Assembly (NCBI GenBank): GCA_017403955.1
Contig: JAFRDH010000024.1
Location: 1-64,000, forward strand
Length of the DNA: 64,000 nt
From: Mogibacterium sp.
GTDB taxonomy: Bacteria > Bacillota > Clostridia > Peptostreptococcales > Anaerovoracaceae
Direction: 5' to 3'
The notes beneath the pieces are model-generated. The model was not told the DNA's origin, searched no databases, and saw only the letters and a list, made by a program, of their open reading frames with translations. Below are positions 44,388-53,366 of the stretch, in pieces. Both the position numbers and the translations under genes were made by a program. Each line of letters starts with the position of its first letter. The stretch's first letter is position 1.

Positions 44388-45563
44388 TTACTTGAGGCCT
44401 GAAGCCATCATGTAGATATTGAATATATCTTCGGTATCGAGGACCTTAAAGTCACCGATCGTACGTGTATTTCCGAAAGTAACTCCGAGAGCAGCTTTGC
44501 GGCATGCCTCTTCATCAAAGTCAAGTCCGAGGCCCTTGATATCTGTAGGCATCTCGATCGCTCTGAAGAATTCTTCGAACTTTTCAATTGTCTTTACCGG
44601 ATCGCTCTCACCGAAAACACCTTCTCCGAGTTTGGAGAATCTCGAAGGGTCTACATCCAGAACGTATCTTGCCCATGATCCCCAGACAGCTGCAAGACCT
44701 GCCCCGTGCGCAACATCATATTCAGCAGATAGTTCATGTTCGATCTGATGACATGCCCAGTCTCCGTTAGTTTCATTGCCTGCACCGGTAAGTCCGTTAT
44801 GAGAAAGTGATCCGCACCACATGAGATTTGCTCTCGCATCATAATCGTCCGGATGCTCGAGAGCCACCTTAGCACTCTCCATGACCTCTTTGAGTAATGC
44901 GAACGATATCTTGTCAGTGAAATCAAGCGCATATCCCTGATGGAAATATCTTTCGAGAGTGTGCATGCAGATATCTGTAGCGCCGCAGGCGGTCTGATAT
45001 CTCGATACCGAATAGGTCAGTTCCGGATCAAGAAGAGCGAATTTGATCCTGCCGAAATCCGTGCTGACGCCTCTCTTATAGACAGGATCAGTCTCGTCGT
45101 TAGTGATAACTGAAGAATCACTCATTTCAGAGCCTGTTGCCGACAGAGTCAGGATAACGCCTACCGGCACAGTTCCTTCGACCTTTCTCTTGCGGCAATA
45201 GAAATCCCATACATCTCCGCCGTCATAAGCTCCGTATCCTATCGCTTTGGCACTGTCGAGTACAGATCCGCCGCCTACAGCAAGAATAAAATCGATTCCC
45301 TGCTCTTTGACAAGCGCAATACCCTTACGTACAAGGCTCACACGAGGATTAGGAACTACGCCGCCGAGTTCAGTGAATTCGATGCCTGCTTCTGTCAGAG
45401 CCGCTTCGACCTTCCCGAGCAGGCCGGAACGCTTTACAGAACCTGAGCCGAAATGCACGAGGACCTTGTGCGCACCGTTTGACTTGAGAACTTCCGCTAC
45501 CTTATCCTCTGCTCCTTTGCCGAAATATACATGCGTAGGTGTATAGTATTCTTTGATTGCCAT
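44388..45563 (-). CDS. Iron-containing alcohol dehydrogenase (BDH/YqhD type)
   Basis: 391 residues. NAD(P) site AVGGGSVLDSAKAIGYG; metal ligands Asp and His in GATDICMHTLERYF and the two His in HQIEHELSAEYDVAHGAG. It resembles butanol dehydrogenases BdhA/YqhD, which reduce aldehydes with NADPH or NADH. ATG at 45563 follows AAGGGTGGACGAAATC; a GTG 12 nt upstream is a less likely start. No aldehyde-generating pathway gene is adjacent, so a general aldehyde scavenging role is plausible. Confidence 0.93.
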   Translation of the reverse strand: MAIKEYYTPTHVYFGKGAEDKVAEVLKSNGAHKVLVHFGSGSVKRSGLLGKVEAALTEAGIEFTELGGVVPNPRVSLVRKGIALVKEQGIDFILAVGGGSVLDSAKAIGYGAYDGGDVWDFYCRKRKVEGTVPVGVILTLSATGSEMSDSSVITNDETDPVYKRGVSTDFGRIKFALLDPELTYSVSRYQTACGATDICMHTLERYFHQGYALDFTDKISFALLKEVMESAKVALEHPDDYDARANLMWCGSLSHNGLTGAGNETNGDWACHQIEHELSAEYDVAHGAGLAAVWGSWARYVLDVDPSRFSKLGEGVFGESDPVKTIEKFEEFFRAIEMPTDIKGLGLDFDEEACRKAALGVTFGNTRTIGDFKVLDTEDIFNIYMMASGLK

Positions 45564-45604
45564 GATTTCGTCCACCCTTTCTTTATTTTAACTTCTGATC
45601 ACGT

Positions 45605-47296
45605 TTATCGGTTTTCTTCATATAGGATCGCCTCATACGGGCGAAGTTTGATCACTCTGTTCTTAGGTGCTCTCTCATAGTTGGAAAGCTTGACCTCAAG
45701 ATCGCTGATCGCAAAATCCAGCGGAATGATGCCTTCTGCAGGTTTGTCCGAGAAGTTTCCGATCACCAGAAGACGCTTTCCCTGATATGCTCTCGAATAA
45801 GTAATGACCTTCTTGTTGTCCGGATCGTACTCAAGTGTCTCGCCGTAGATCGCTACTTCGTTGTTCTTCTTGATGTCGATGACTTTCTGATAGAACTTGT
45901 ATATCGATCTGCCTGAAGCAAGGTCTCTTGCGACATTTATGTCCTTAAAGTTCTTGTTGACCGACTGCCATGTCTCTGCGCCTTCATTGAATCCTGCGTT
46001 CACGCTGCTGTCCCACTGCATAGGGACTCTTGCGTGATCTCTTGCGCCCCTGAGAATAAGTCTGAAAGCAACTTTAGCCGGCACATGCATCTTGCCTGTG
46101 AGCATGTCATATACAAAATGAGTAACAGGGTCCTTCATCTCATCGATGCTGCGGAATTCGCTGTTGGTCATTCCGATCTCTTCTCCCTGATAAATGAACG
46201 GGATCCCCCATCCCATGAATGTTATGAGAGCAAGGAATGTTGCTGCCTCGTATCTGTATTTATCTGTGTTGATCCCGAATCTCGAAACACTTCTCGGGTT
46301 ATCATGATTCTCAAGCACAAGCGTATTCCATCCCGTTCCGTGATATCTCATCTGCGGTTCGATCAGACCCTTCTTGAATGCCCTGAGGTCGAAAGGCTTA
46401 GGCATGAACTTGAGTTTGTTGTCAGAATCAAGGTGTGCAAAATCAAATATAGTATCGAGTTCCCCTGATTCCTCGTGAATATACCGGTGAGCGTGCTCAG
46501 GGTCAGGTATGTATGATTCTCCTACTGTATATGAATCATAAAGCGACAGAGCCCGCTTGTTCATCTCATTCAGGAACTCATGCATCCTCGGACCGTCAAC
46601 AAAGTAAGGTGTTCCTTTCTGGAATCTGATCTTCGAATTGTCATCCCGCAGAGGATAAACCTTGGAATACATATTGAACACATCAAATCTGAAACCGCTG
46701 ACACCTTTGTCGAGCCAGAATTTGAGAATATCGATGATCTCATCTCTTACTGCAGGGTTTTCCCAGTTCAGATCCGGCTGAGCCGGCGCGAACAGGTGCA
46801 GATAAAAGTCATCTGTTCCGGGTATTCTCTCCCACGCGGGTCCTGTGAATGATGAAGTCCAGTTTGTCGGAGGCAGGAGCTTTCTGCCTTTGCGCCTTCC
46901 CTCTCTGATAATATAGTAATCTCTGTAAGGTGAGTTCTTATCTTCAAGAGCTGCTTTGAACCATTCATGCTGGTCGCTGGTGTGGTTGAGGACCATGTCC
47001 ATGATGACTCTGAGGTCCCTCTTGCTGCACTCTTCCATAAGCCGGTCGAAATCTTCCATTGTTCCGAATTTCGGATCGATCGACTTGTAATCTGCTACAT
47101 CGTAGCCGTAATCTTTGCACGGCGAGAGATAAAGCGGAGAAAACCAGATCGCGGTCACTCCGAGATCTTTGATATAGTCCAGCTTGGATATTATGCCCGG
47201 GATATCTCCCATTCCGTCATTATTTGAATCTTTGAAGCTGAAAGGGTAGATCTGATATACCACAGCTTCTTTGTACCATTCAGTCTTTGCACCCAT
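45605..47296 (-). CDS. Alpha-glucosidase / oligo-1,6-glucosidase, GH13
   Basis: 563 residues, usual for the GH13_31 subfamily. Catalytic nucleophile in GFRFDVFNM, acid/base in SYTVGESYI and the transition-state Asp in LENHDNPRSV; the first conserved region is DMVLNHTSDQH. No signal peptide, hence cytosolic and probably acts on imported maltose/isomaltose or trehalose phosphates. There is a 41-residue insertion-like segment (MKDPVTHFVYDMLTGKMHVP) before RVPMQWDSS, common to the subfamily. It is not next to a sugar transporter. Confidence 0.92.
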   Translation of the reverse strand: MGAKTEWYKEAVVYQIYPFSFKDSNNDGMGDIPGIISKLDYIKDLGVTAIWFSPLYLSPCKDYGYDVADYKSIDPKFGTMEDFDRLMEECSKRDLRVIMDMVLNHTSDQHEWFKAALEDKNSPYRDYYIIREGRRKGRKLLPPTNWTSSFTGPAWERIPGTDDFYLHLFAPAQPDLNWENPAVRDEIIDILKFWLDKGVSGFRFDVFNMYSKVYPLRDDNSKIRFQKGTPYFVDGPRMHEFLNEMNKRALSLYDSYTVGESYIPDPEHAHRYIHEESGELDTIFDFAHLDSDNKLKFMPKPFDLRAFKKGLIEPQMRYHGTGWNTLVLENHDNPRSVSRFGINTDKYRYEAATFLALITFMGWGIPFIYQGEEIGMTNSEFRSIDEMKDPVTHFVYDMLTGKMHVPAKVAFRLILRGARDHARVPMQWDSSVNAGFNEGAETWQSVNKNFKDINVARDLASGRSIYKFYQKVIDIKKNNEVAIYGETLEYDPDNKKVITYSRAYQGKRLLVIGNFSDKPAEGIIPLDFAISDLEVKLSNYERAPKNRVIKLRPYEAILYEENR

Positions 47297-47324
47297 TTCT
47301 TATACTCCTGATCAATAATTATTT

Positions 47325-48941
47325 TTATCTTGCAGTAATTGATATAAGTGTCGGGAGCAGCTGTTTCTTGCGGCTCATAACTCCCGGCATATTGTAGATC
47401 TGCTTGTCATTCATTGCATACGGAAGATCTCTGTTCGCTCTGTGTTCGGACACGAGCAGTACGCTCTTCTCTCTCAGAACGTCCGTGATCATAAGCAGTG
47501 TCCAGTCAAGACCTTCTCTGACTTTGATCTCTTCGAGGGCCTTGATATATGTTTCAGCATAATCGCTGACATTTGCAAGTGTAGTGACCTCACACTGGCC
47601 GACGCCCATCTTTACTCCGCCGGACTCATATTTCTTGAAGTCCGAAAGAATGCTTTCAGCAGGATCCTGGGTAGCAAGATTGTCGGTGATACTGAAGAGC
47701 TTTTCACCGAATTCCTCTATGCTCGGGATCCTGGCAAGTCTTGCGAGCATCTCAACAGTGCTGATATCTGAAACCGTAGTCGTCGGGCTTCTGAGTATCA
47801 GTGTATCGGCAATGATGCCTGTGAGCATAACTTTCGCTGCATATGGATCAGGCATTATCCCATGTCTGATGTACTGCTGATAAATGATCGTGCAGGTGCT
47901 GCCAAGAGGTTCTGTATCGATGAAGATCGGCATGCTTGTCGATACTGCATCGAGTCTGTGATGGTCGATGATCTCAACTACATCGGCAGTTTCTATTCCT
48001 TCGATACTCTGCGCAGACTCGTTATGGTCGACCATGATCACTTTATACTTCGGCATATCAAGCAGGCATCTTCTTGTGACAAAACCGATGAATTTGCCTT
48101 TATCCATAACCGCAAGTCCGCGGGTATGCGATGAAGCGAAAATCGCTTTGGCATCAACAAAAAGATCATCCGCATCGATAGTTCCGGTCTGCTGCACCAT
48201 CATAAGCTCGATAGACTCGGCCATACGAAGTCTCCTGATCGTCTCGGCAGTTCCGTACTCAGTCAATACGACCCAGCCACTGTAATCAGAAAAGTCGAGT
48301 TCCGGCTCCTCAAGTCCGGCAGTCACAATAAGTGCCGGCACCTGCTTGCTGACAGCATACTGGATATGCTCTTCTCTGGTTCCCATGACAACGATACTGT
48401 CAGGATGCTCATCGATGCTGATACTGAAATTCTTATACGTCGCAGCTCCGATCAGAAGCGACCCTTCGATCATCTCATTTTCGCCTTTATGTACCAGCTT
48501 GCCGTCTATGACTTTGAGAACATTCTCTATATTGAATTTGTATGTCGGGATGTCTTCCTGATTGTCTGCGAGGAACCATCCTGTGATGTCATCCACACTG
48601 AGAAGTCCCTTGAAATCGTCTCCTTCGTAGATCGGAACGACGGAAGGCTTGTCAGTGCTGTATGTTTTGATCAGGTCATAGATAGGCTGGTCTGCCTGGA
48701 TATGATAACCCGGAGGAAGCATGACATCTCTGACCTTCGGTCTTACATCTTTCATGTATACCGGTATCTCAAGTTCCATAGCCTCCATCTGTTTCCTGAC
48801 ACTGTCCGAAACAGGGCTGCAGTGTACAGGAACGTACTCGTTCTCAGGATCTGTCATGTTCTTGAGACGGGCATATGAAAGAGCAGCGCAAAGGCTGTCA
48901 AGATCAGGATTGCGATGTCCGGTGATATATACTTTACTCAT
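47325..48941 (-). CDS. CBS-domain manganese-dependent inorganic pyrophosphatase (family II)
   Basis: 538 residues. DHH phosphatase N-terminal part (ITGHRNPDLDS), CBS domain 1 (~70-125), DRTGG domain (~125-240), CBS domain 2 (~245-300), then VMVDHNES and EIIDHHRLDAV and a DHHA2 C-terminal domain. Such enzymes hydrolyse PPi and are controlled by adenine nucleotides or diadenosine polyphosphates at CBS sites. In most relatives the first motif is HRNPDTDS; here the Thr is Leu, although the metal ligands are kept. The next gene, the thioesterase, is 6 bp upstream. Confidence 0.93.
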   Translation of the reverse strand: MSKVYITGHRNPDLDSLCAALSYARLKNMTDPENEYVPVHCSPVSDSVRKQMEAMELEIPVYMKDVRPKVRDVMLPPGYHIQADQPIYDLIKTYSTDKPSVVPIYEGDDFKGLLSVDDITGWFLADNQEDIPTYKFNIENVLKVIDGKLVHKGENEMIEGSLLIGAATYKNFSISIDEHPDSIVVMGTREEHIQYAVSKQVPALIVTAGLEEPELDFSDYSGWVVLTEYGTAETIRRLRMAESIELMMVQQTGTIDADDLFVDAKAIFASSHTRGLAVMDKGKFIGFVTRRCLLDMPKYKVIMVDHNESAQSIEGIETADVVEIIDHHRLDAVSTSMPIFIDTEPLGSTCTIIYQQYIRHGIMPDPYAAKVMLTGIIADTLILRSPTTTVSDISTVEMLARLARIPSIEEFGEKLFSITDNLATQDPAESILSDFKKYESGGVKMGVGQCEVTTLANVSDYAETYIKALEEIKVREGLDWTLLMITDVLREKSVLLVSEHRANRDLPYAMNDKQIYNMPGVMSRKKQLLPTLISITAR

Positions 48942-48947
48942 TGTCTC

Positions 48948-49343
48948 CTACCCTTCAAGCTTGGACTTTGTCTTCGCCATAAACCTTTCGTTTTTGATAA
49001 TAAATCTTTCGTGTCTGCCTTCGCCGATAAGCCCGGCATCATCGAATGCTTTGACATGGAAAATCAGCTTGCGTCCGTCTATACCCACAAGTTCACTTTC
49101 ATAAGTGATATGCGCCCCCTCAGGACTCGCCGAAAGATGACTCACATCAAGGTGAGTTCCGACAGTTCCCGCGCCTTCTTCCATATAAGGCTCAACGCTG
49201 GACCATGCCGTATATTCCATCATCGCGATCATTCTCGGTGTAGCATAGACAGGAAGACCTCCGCTCCCCATGCTGATCGCGGTCTTTTCTGCTGTCACGG
49301 TCTCCTCTGCGTGACCGGTTATCCCTTTTTTAAGTTCTGCCAT
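48948..49343 (-). CDS. Hot-dog thioesterase of the FlK (fluoroacetyl-CoA thioesterase) family
   Basis: 131 residues. T35, E43 and H69 occur with the same spacing (8 and 26) as the Thr42-Glu50-His76 catalytic triad of Streptomyces FlK (ATPRMIAMME, GTHLDVSHL). Most members are not fluoroacetate-specific; the physiological acyl-CoA is unknown. The gene starts 23 bp after the aldolase stop and its product follows the family length. No fluorinase or fluoride genes are nearby, so a housekeeping acyl-CoA function is more probable. Confidence 0.85.
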   Translation of the reverse strand: MAELKKGITGHAEETVTAEKTAISMGSGGLPVYATPRMIAMMEYTAWSSVEPYMEEGAGTVGTHLDVSHLSASPEGAHITYESELVGIDGRKLIFHVKAFDDAGLIGEGRHERFIIKNERFMAKTKSKLEG

Positions 49344-49366
49344 TATGGTTATTCCCGGATCCTTTC

Positions 49367-50395
49367 TTACAGTGGAGCATCCCTGAGAACCTGAAGATCA
49401 TCGTCAGATGTCGACCAGCTCGTTGCCAATCTGACTATAGTGCGTTCCTCATCATAAACGCCCCAGCGGTCAAATGTCACGTATTTGCCAAGCTCCGCCA
49501 TCTGTTCTTCGTTCATCAGGATAAGCTGCTGATTCGTCGGGGAATCGATGTAGAATTCCCACCCCTTGCTGATGATTATTTCTTTGAGCTTCCCGGCCAT
49601 GTCCATTGCATGTTTGCTGATCCTGAAATAGAGATCATCTGTGAACAGCGTATCGAACTGTATGCCGAGGACTCTGCCCTTTGCAAGAAGAGCACCTCTC
49701 TTCTTGACAGAGTTCATGAAGTGTGCAGGTTTGTTGTTCTTAGTAAATACGACAGCCTCTCCGAGGAGTGCGCCGACTTTGGTCCCGCCGATATAGAAGA
49801 CATCCGTCAGGCGTGCGATGTCTTCAAGCGTGACATCGGTATCTTTGCTCATGAGACCGTATCCGAGTCTGGCTCCATCGAGATACAGCGGGATATTGTA
49901 TTCATGGCAAATGCCTGAGAGCTCCTCAAGCTCGCGCTTGCTGTAAAGCGTTCCCGGTTCAGTAGGATGTGAGATATATACCATTCCCGGAAATACCATA
50001 TGTTCATGCGTCGCATCGCTGTAGAATCTGACGAGATAGTTCCTGAGATCCTCCGGATCGATTTTGCCGTTCTTCTCAGGTATTGAAAGCACCTTATGTC
50101 CCGTATATTCGATAGCTCCGGATTCATGCACATTGACATGACCGCTGGAAGCAGCTATCACGCCCTCCCAGTCGTGAAGCATCGTAGATATAACGACAGC
50201 ATTTGTCTGCGTCCCGCCGGTGATAAACTCTACGTCTGCAGTCTCAAGTCCGCAGGCTTTTCTGATCTTGGCTTTGGCGCTTTCTGTATAGTGGTCCATG
50301 CCATAACCCGGAAGAGGCTCATAATTCGTCTCTATCAGACTCCTCAGGATCGCCGGATGTGCACCTGCAATATAATCACATTCAAATGAAACCAT
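49367..50395 (-). CDS. Low-specificity threonine aldolase-like PLP enzyme
   Basis: 342 residues of the beta-eliminating lyase/aldolase fold. PLP Schiff-base Lys in FYIGGTKVGALLGEA, the cofactor Asp in PLYLDGARLGYGLM, and GGTQTNAVVIS phosphate-binding loop. Predicted to cleave L-threonine/allo-threonine to glycine and acetaldehyde. Acetaldehyde could be reduced by the Fe-alcohol dehydrogenase at 44388. It ends 23 bp before the thioesterase start. AGAAGGGGGACAGAA precedes the ATG. Confidence 0.9.
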   Translation of the reverse strand: MVSFECDYIAGAHPAILRSLIETNYEPLPGYGMDHYTESAKAKIRKACGLETADVEFITGGTQTNAVVISTMLHDWEGVIAASSGHVNVHESGAIEYTGHKVLSIPEKNGKIDPEDLRNYLVRFYSDATHEHMVFPGMVYISHPTEPGTLYSKRELEELSGICHEYNIPLYLDGARLGYGLMSKDTDVTLEDIARLTDVFYIGGTKVGALLGEAVVFTKNNKPAHFMNSVKKRGALLAKGRVLGIQFDTLFTDDLYFRISKHAMDMAGKLKEIIISKGWEFYIDSPTNQQLILMNEEQMAELGKYVTFDRWGVYDEERTIVRLATSWSTSDDDLQVLRDAPL

Positions 50396-50410
50396 TTCTG
50401 TCCCCCTTCT

Positions 50411-51913
50411 CTAGATACCATAGATATCTCTGCATTTGCCGCGAAGATATTCAATATAATAATCAGGATCGAATTTGCCGCCGAGTACTTTCTCGAGCAG
50501 TTCGACCGGTTTGTACATACATCCGTGCTTCCAGATGTGCTCACGGTTCCAGTCATTGATCGGCCCGAAATCACCGCTCTCGATGCAGGCATCAACGTCT
50601 ACAGTCTCTTTCATCTTTGACAGGAACTGTGCTCCGTATGCGTTGCCGAGCGCGTATGACGGGAAGTATCCGATCAGGCCGCTCGCCCAGTGGCTGTCCT
50701 GAAGCACTCCGTGCTTGTCATCAGGCACATCGATCCCGAGGTATTCTTTGTACATTCTGTTCCACTCAGCCGGAAGATCTTTGACCTCAAGCTCGCCTGC
50801 AATGACCCTCTTCTCGAGTTCGTATCTGATCATTATGTGCAGACTGTATGTCAGTTCATCAGCTTCTGTACGGATCAGTGAAGGCTCAGCCTTGTTGACT
50901 GCGTGGTAAAACTCTTCAGGATCGCGATCTGCCATATGTTCCGGGAAGAGTTCTGCGAGCTTAGGGAAAATCATTTTGCAGAAGCTGCGGCTCCTGCCGA
51001 CTATATTCTCATAGAATCTGCTCTGGCTTTCGTGGATGCTCATCGACACTCCGCCGTCAAGTACGGTATAAGCGAGTTCATCAGCAGAACCTGTGTCATA
51101 AAGAGCATGGCCGCCCTCATGTACAACGCTGTACATCGAGCAGACAAAATCATCAAGATGATAGTGTGTAGTGATCCTCTCATCGAAATGCGATCCCAGG
51201 CTTGTTGTGAATGGATGCTCTGTTGTCGCAAGTCCTACATGGCCGAGATCAAGCCCGATCTTCTCCATGAGATAATAAGCAAGTTCTTCCTGCTTGTCTT
51301 CAGGGAAGAATCCACGTCTGATGCTGTCATCGACCTGCGGTTTTGTGCTGATCTCTTTGAGGATAGGAACGATCTCGGATCTGAGCTTTCCGAAGAATTC
51401 ATCGCAGGCAGCTTTTGTAAGTCCCTCTTCATAGTCGCCGAGGCAATGATCATACGGATCTTTGTCAGGTTCGATATAGAGAGCGAACTTCTTAGCTGTA
51501 GCGAAGAGCTTCTCGAGATAAGGACGGAAAAGCTCGAAATCTGATGTTTCTTTGGCTCTGTGCCATACATCATCAGAAGCAACGATGAGCTCCTGATATT
51601 CGATGTATTCATCCATCGGGATCTTCTTCATATCCCGGATATTCTTGAGGAGGAGGTGGACCATTCTCTTCTGTGCCGTATCAAGCTGATCCTTATTTGC
51701 GTCAAGGAACTCAAGCAGTCCGACTGTTTCATCACTCGTTCCCAGCCTGTACATCTCTTCGGAAAGTATGGAAAGGCTCGCGCCTCTGTTCGAAGCGGTA
51801 TCCTTAGGTGCGGTAGTATTACCATCGTAGAATATAAGTCCCATCGCATGGTCATAAGCTGCCATTTTGCGCTGCAATGCAATGAGCTCCGAAACTGCCT
51901 GTTCAATCGTCAT
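50411..51913 (-). CDS. Carboxypeptidase M32 (thermostable carboxypeptidase 1 family)
   Basis: 500 residues, the standard M32 length. Zinc motif VHEGGHALYD (HExxH) and the downstream HESQSR Glu ligand motif, plus the conserved GDYEEGLTKAACDEFF. Start at ATG 51913 (MTIEQAVSELIAL), 10 nt after AAAGGAGAAG; the ORF extends 15 codons upstream without a site. It hydrolyses C-terminal residues of peptides inside the cell. It is 15 bp upstream of the threonine aldolase gene and shares its strand. Confidence 0.93.
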   Translation of the reverse strand: MTIEQAVSELIALQRKMAAYDHAMGLIFYDGNTTAPKDTASNRGASLSILSEEMYRLGTSDETVGLLEFLDANKDQLDTAQKRMVHLLLKNIRDMKKIPMDEYIEYQELIVASDDVWHRAKETSDFELFRPYLEKLFATAKKFALYIEPDKDPYDHCLGDYEEGLTKAACDEFFGKLRSEIVPILKEISTKPQVDDSIRRGFFPEDKQEELAYYLMEKIGLDLGHVGLATTEHPFTTSLGSHFDERITTHYHLDDFVCSMYSVVHEGGHALYDTGSADELAYTVLDGGVSMSIHESQSRFYENIVGRSRSFCKMIFPKLAELFPEHMADRDPEEFYHAVNKAEPSLIRTEADELTYSLHIMIRYELEKRVIAGELEVKDLPAEWNRMYKEYLGIDVPDDKHGVLQDSHWASGLIGYFPSYALGNAYGAQFLSKMKETVDVDACIESGDFGPINDWNREHIWKHGCMYKPVELLEKVLGGKFDPDYYIEYLRGKCRDIYGI

Positions 51914-51986
51914 TTCTGTTCTTCTCCTTTGCAAAATCATATGGTTTGTATGACTCAATTATACAGTCTTTAAGTGTTGATGTCAC

Positions 51987-52595
51987 TTAACCTTTGGCCC
52001 CGGAGAGCATGGCCTCGAGGTCTTCCTTGAGCTGCTCCGGGCTCCTGAATACTATGCCTTTCATGCCAAAAGAAGATCCCGCTTCGATATTCTCTTCCTT
52101 GTCATCGATAAAGACACATTCCTCCGGAACAAGATCATATCTCTCGAAGAGTTTTTCGTAGATCTCCCGGTCCGGCTTTATCGCTTTGACATGGCAGGAA
52201 TAGATGCCTCCGTCCATGTGATCGGTAAAACCAAAAGCTTCGCGATTGGAGTTGATGACATGTTCTGACATATTCGAAAGATAATACACCCTGTATCCTC
52301 TTTCTCTCAGCGAATCTACGAAAGGAATGACCCAGTCGCATTTTGCGACGCACTCGCCAACCCTCTCAAACGCCTCATCGATCTGGTCCGCATATTCGGG
52401 TTCTTCGCTGTGGAAAAGCTTAACAATGTCATCAACAGGAATGACCGCTCTGTCGAGTTCTGACCAGTAATTGTTGAAAAACATCGCCCTTGATACTTTG
52501 TACGCGGTTTCTTTATCGAAAAGTGAGAGGATATAATCCTCCCACTCAAATCCTATCAAAACATTTCCTATGTCGAATACAATGTTTTTTATCAA
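51987..52595 (-). CDS. HAD-superfamily hydrolase, subfamily IA (YihX-like)
   Basis: 202 residues. Motif I VFDIGNVLIGF (the DxG variant that occurs in YihX/epoxide-hydrolase-type HADs), motif II YYLSNMSEH, Lys in VKAIKPDREIY and motif IV VFIDDKEENIEAG. Small helical cap domain. YihX-type enzymes are glucose-1-phosphatases, but the substrate is not determined by sequence. It lies 73 bp before M32 and after PAP2 on the same strand. Confidence 0.85.
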   Translation of the reverse strand: MIKNIVFDIGNVLIGFEWEDYILSLFDKETAYKVSRAMFFNNYWSELDRAVIPVDDIVKLFHSEEPEYADQIDEAFERVGECVAKCDWVIPFVDSLRERGYRVYYLSNMSEHVINSNREAFGFTDHMDGGIYSCHVKAIKPDREIYEKLFERYDLVPEECVFIDDKEENIEAGSSFGMKGIVFRSPEQLKEDLEAMLSGAKG

Positions 52596-52643
52596 TTCTT
52601 TACTCCTTCATGTTGTATTTCTGTAAGCACCGCATATGCGCGA

Positions 52644-53342
52644 TCAGTGTTTTGGCTGATATCCGTCCGGTCCGGCTTCCCTGACAGGTGCCTGTGCAGG
52701 CTCTTTCTTATAGATAGCCGCTCCGTAGAGTTCTATAAGCGCGAAACTCAGCAGTACTCCGCCGATGATATCTGTCAGCCAGTGTACGCCGCAGTAAAGT
52801 CTTCCTCCTACTGTCACAAGGATCACTGCCAGACAGATCAGTCTGAGCAAAGTCAGCAGGAAGCCCTTCTTCATATAATTGCCGAGAAGCAGCATTGTCG
52901 CTCCCATTACCGTAATGATGAGCATCGTATGTGATGACGGATAGGACGCTTCTACTTCAGATGCTCCAGGCATGATCACAGGTCTGTAGTTGATGATGAA
53001 CTTCTCGAACCCGACATAGAATCCGATGACGATCACGAACAGTATTCCGAGACAGATTATCTCTCTGTCGACCTTGAAAAGACTTTTCCTCTGGATCAGC
53101 TGGACCAGCCCTGCAAGAGCGAAAACTGCCGCTACCCCGATAGCGAAGTATCCGAGATAATCCGTCAGCTGATACCACTTCATGTTGACGCCGGTAAGCT
53201 CATGGAATTTGAGATTAAGTGCTGAGAATCCGATAGTGGTCCCGTCCGGTCCCGCAGCTGCTACGTCAAAAGTAGTCACGAGATACGTGAAACCCGCGAA
53301 TAACGCTCCTAACAGAATTCCGGTGAATAGTCTTTTGGTCAT
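52644..53342 (-). CDS. PAP2-family membrane phosphatase
   Basis: 232 residues with about six transmembrane helices. The PAP2 catalytic blocks are present: KFIINYRPV (motif 1), SYPSSHTML (motif 2) and GGRLYCGVHWLTD (motif 3). Expected to dephosphorylate membrane lipids such as undecaprenyl pyrophosphate or phosphatidate at the outer face. Genes flanking it do not point to one substrate. Start MTKRLFTGIL after AAGGAAGGCAAAGAC. Confidence 0.88.
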   Translation of the reverse strand: MTKRLFTGILLGALFAGFTYLVTTFDVAAAGPDGTTIGFSALNLKFHELTGVNMKWYQLTDYLGYFAIGVAAVFALAGLVQLIQRKSLFKVDREIICLGILFVIVIGFYVGFEKFIINYRPVIMPGASEVEASYPSSHTMLIITVMGATMLLLGNYMKKGFLLTLLRLICLAVILVTVGGRLYCGVHWLTDIIGGVLLSFALIELYGAAIYKKEPAQAPVREAGPDGYQPKH

Positions 53343-53366
53343 GTCTTTGCCTTCCTTTCATACGAG

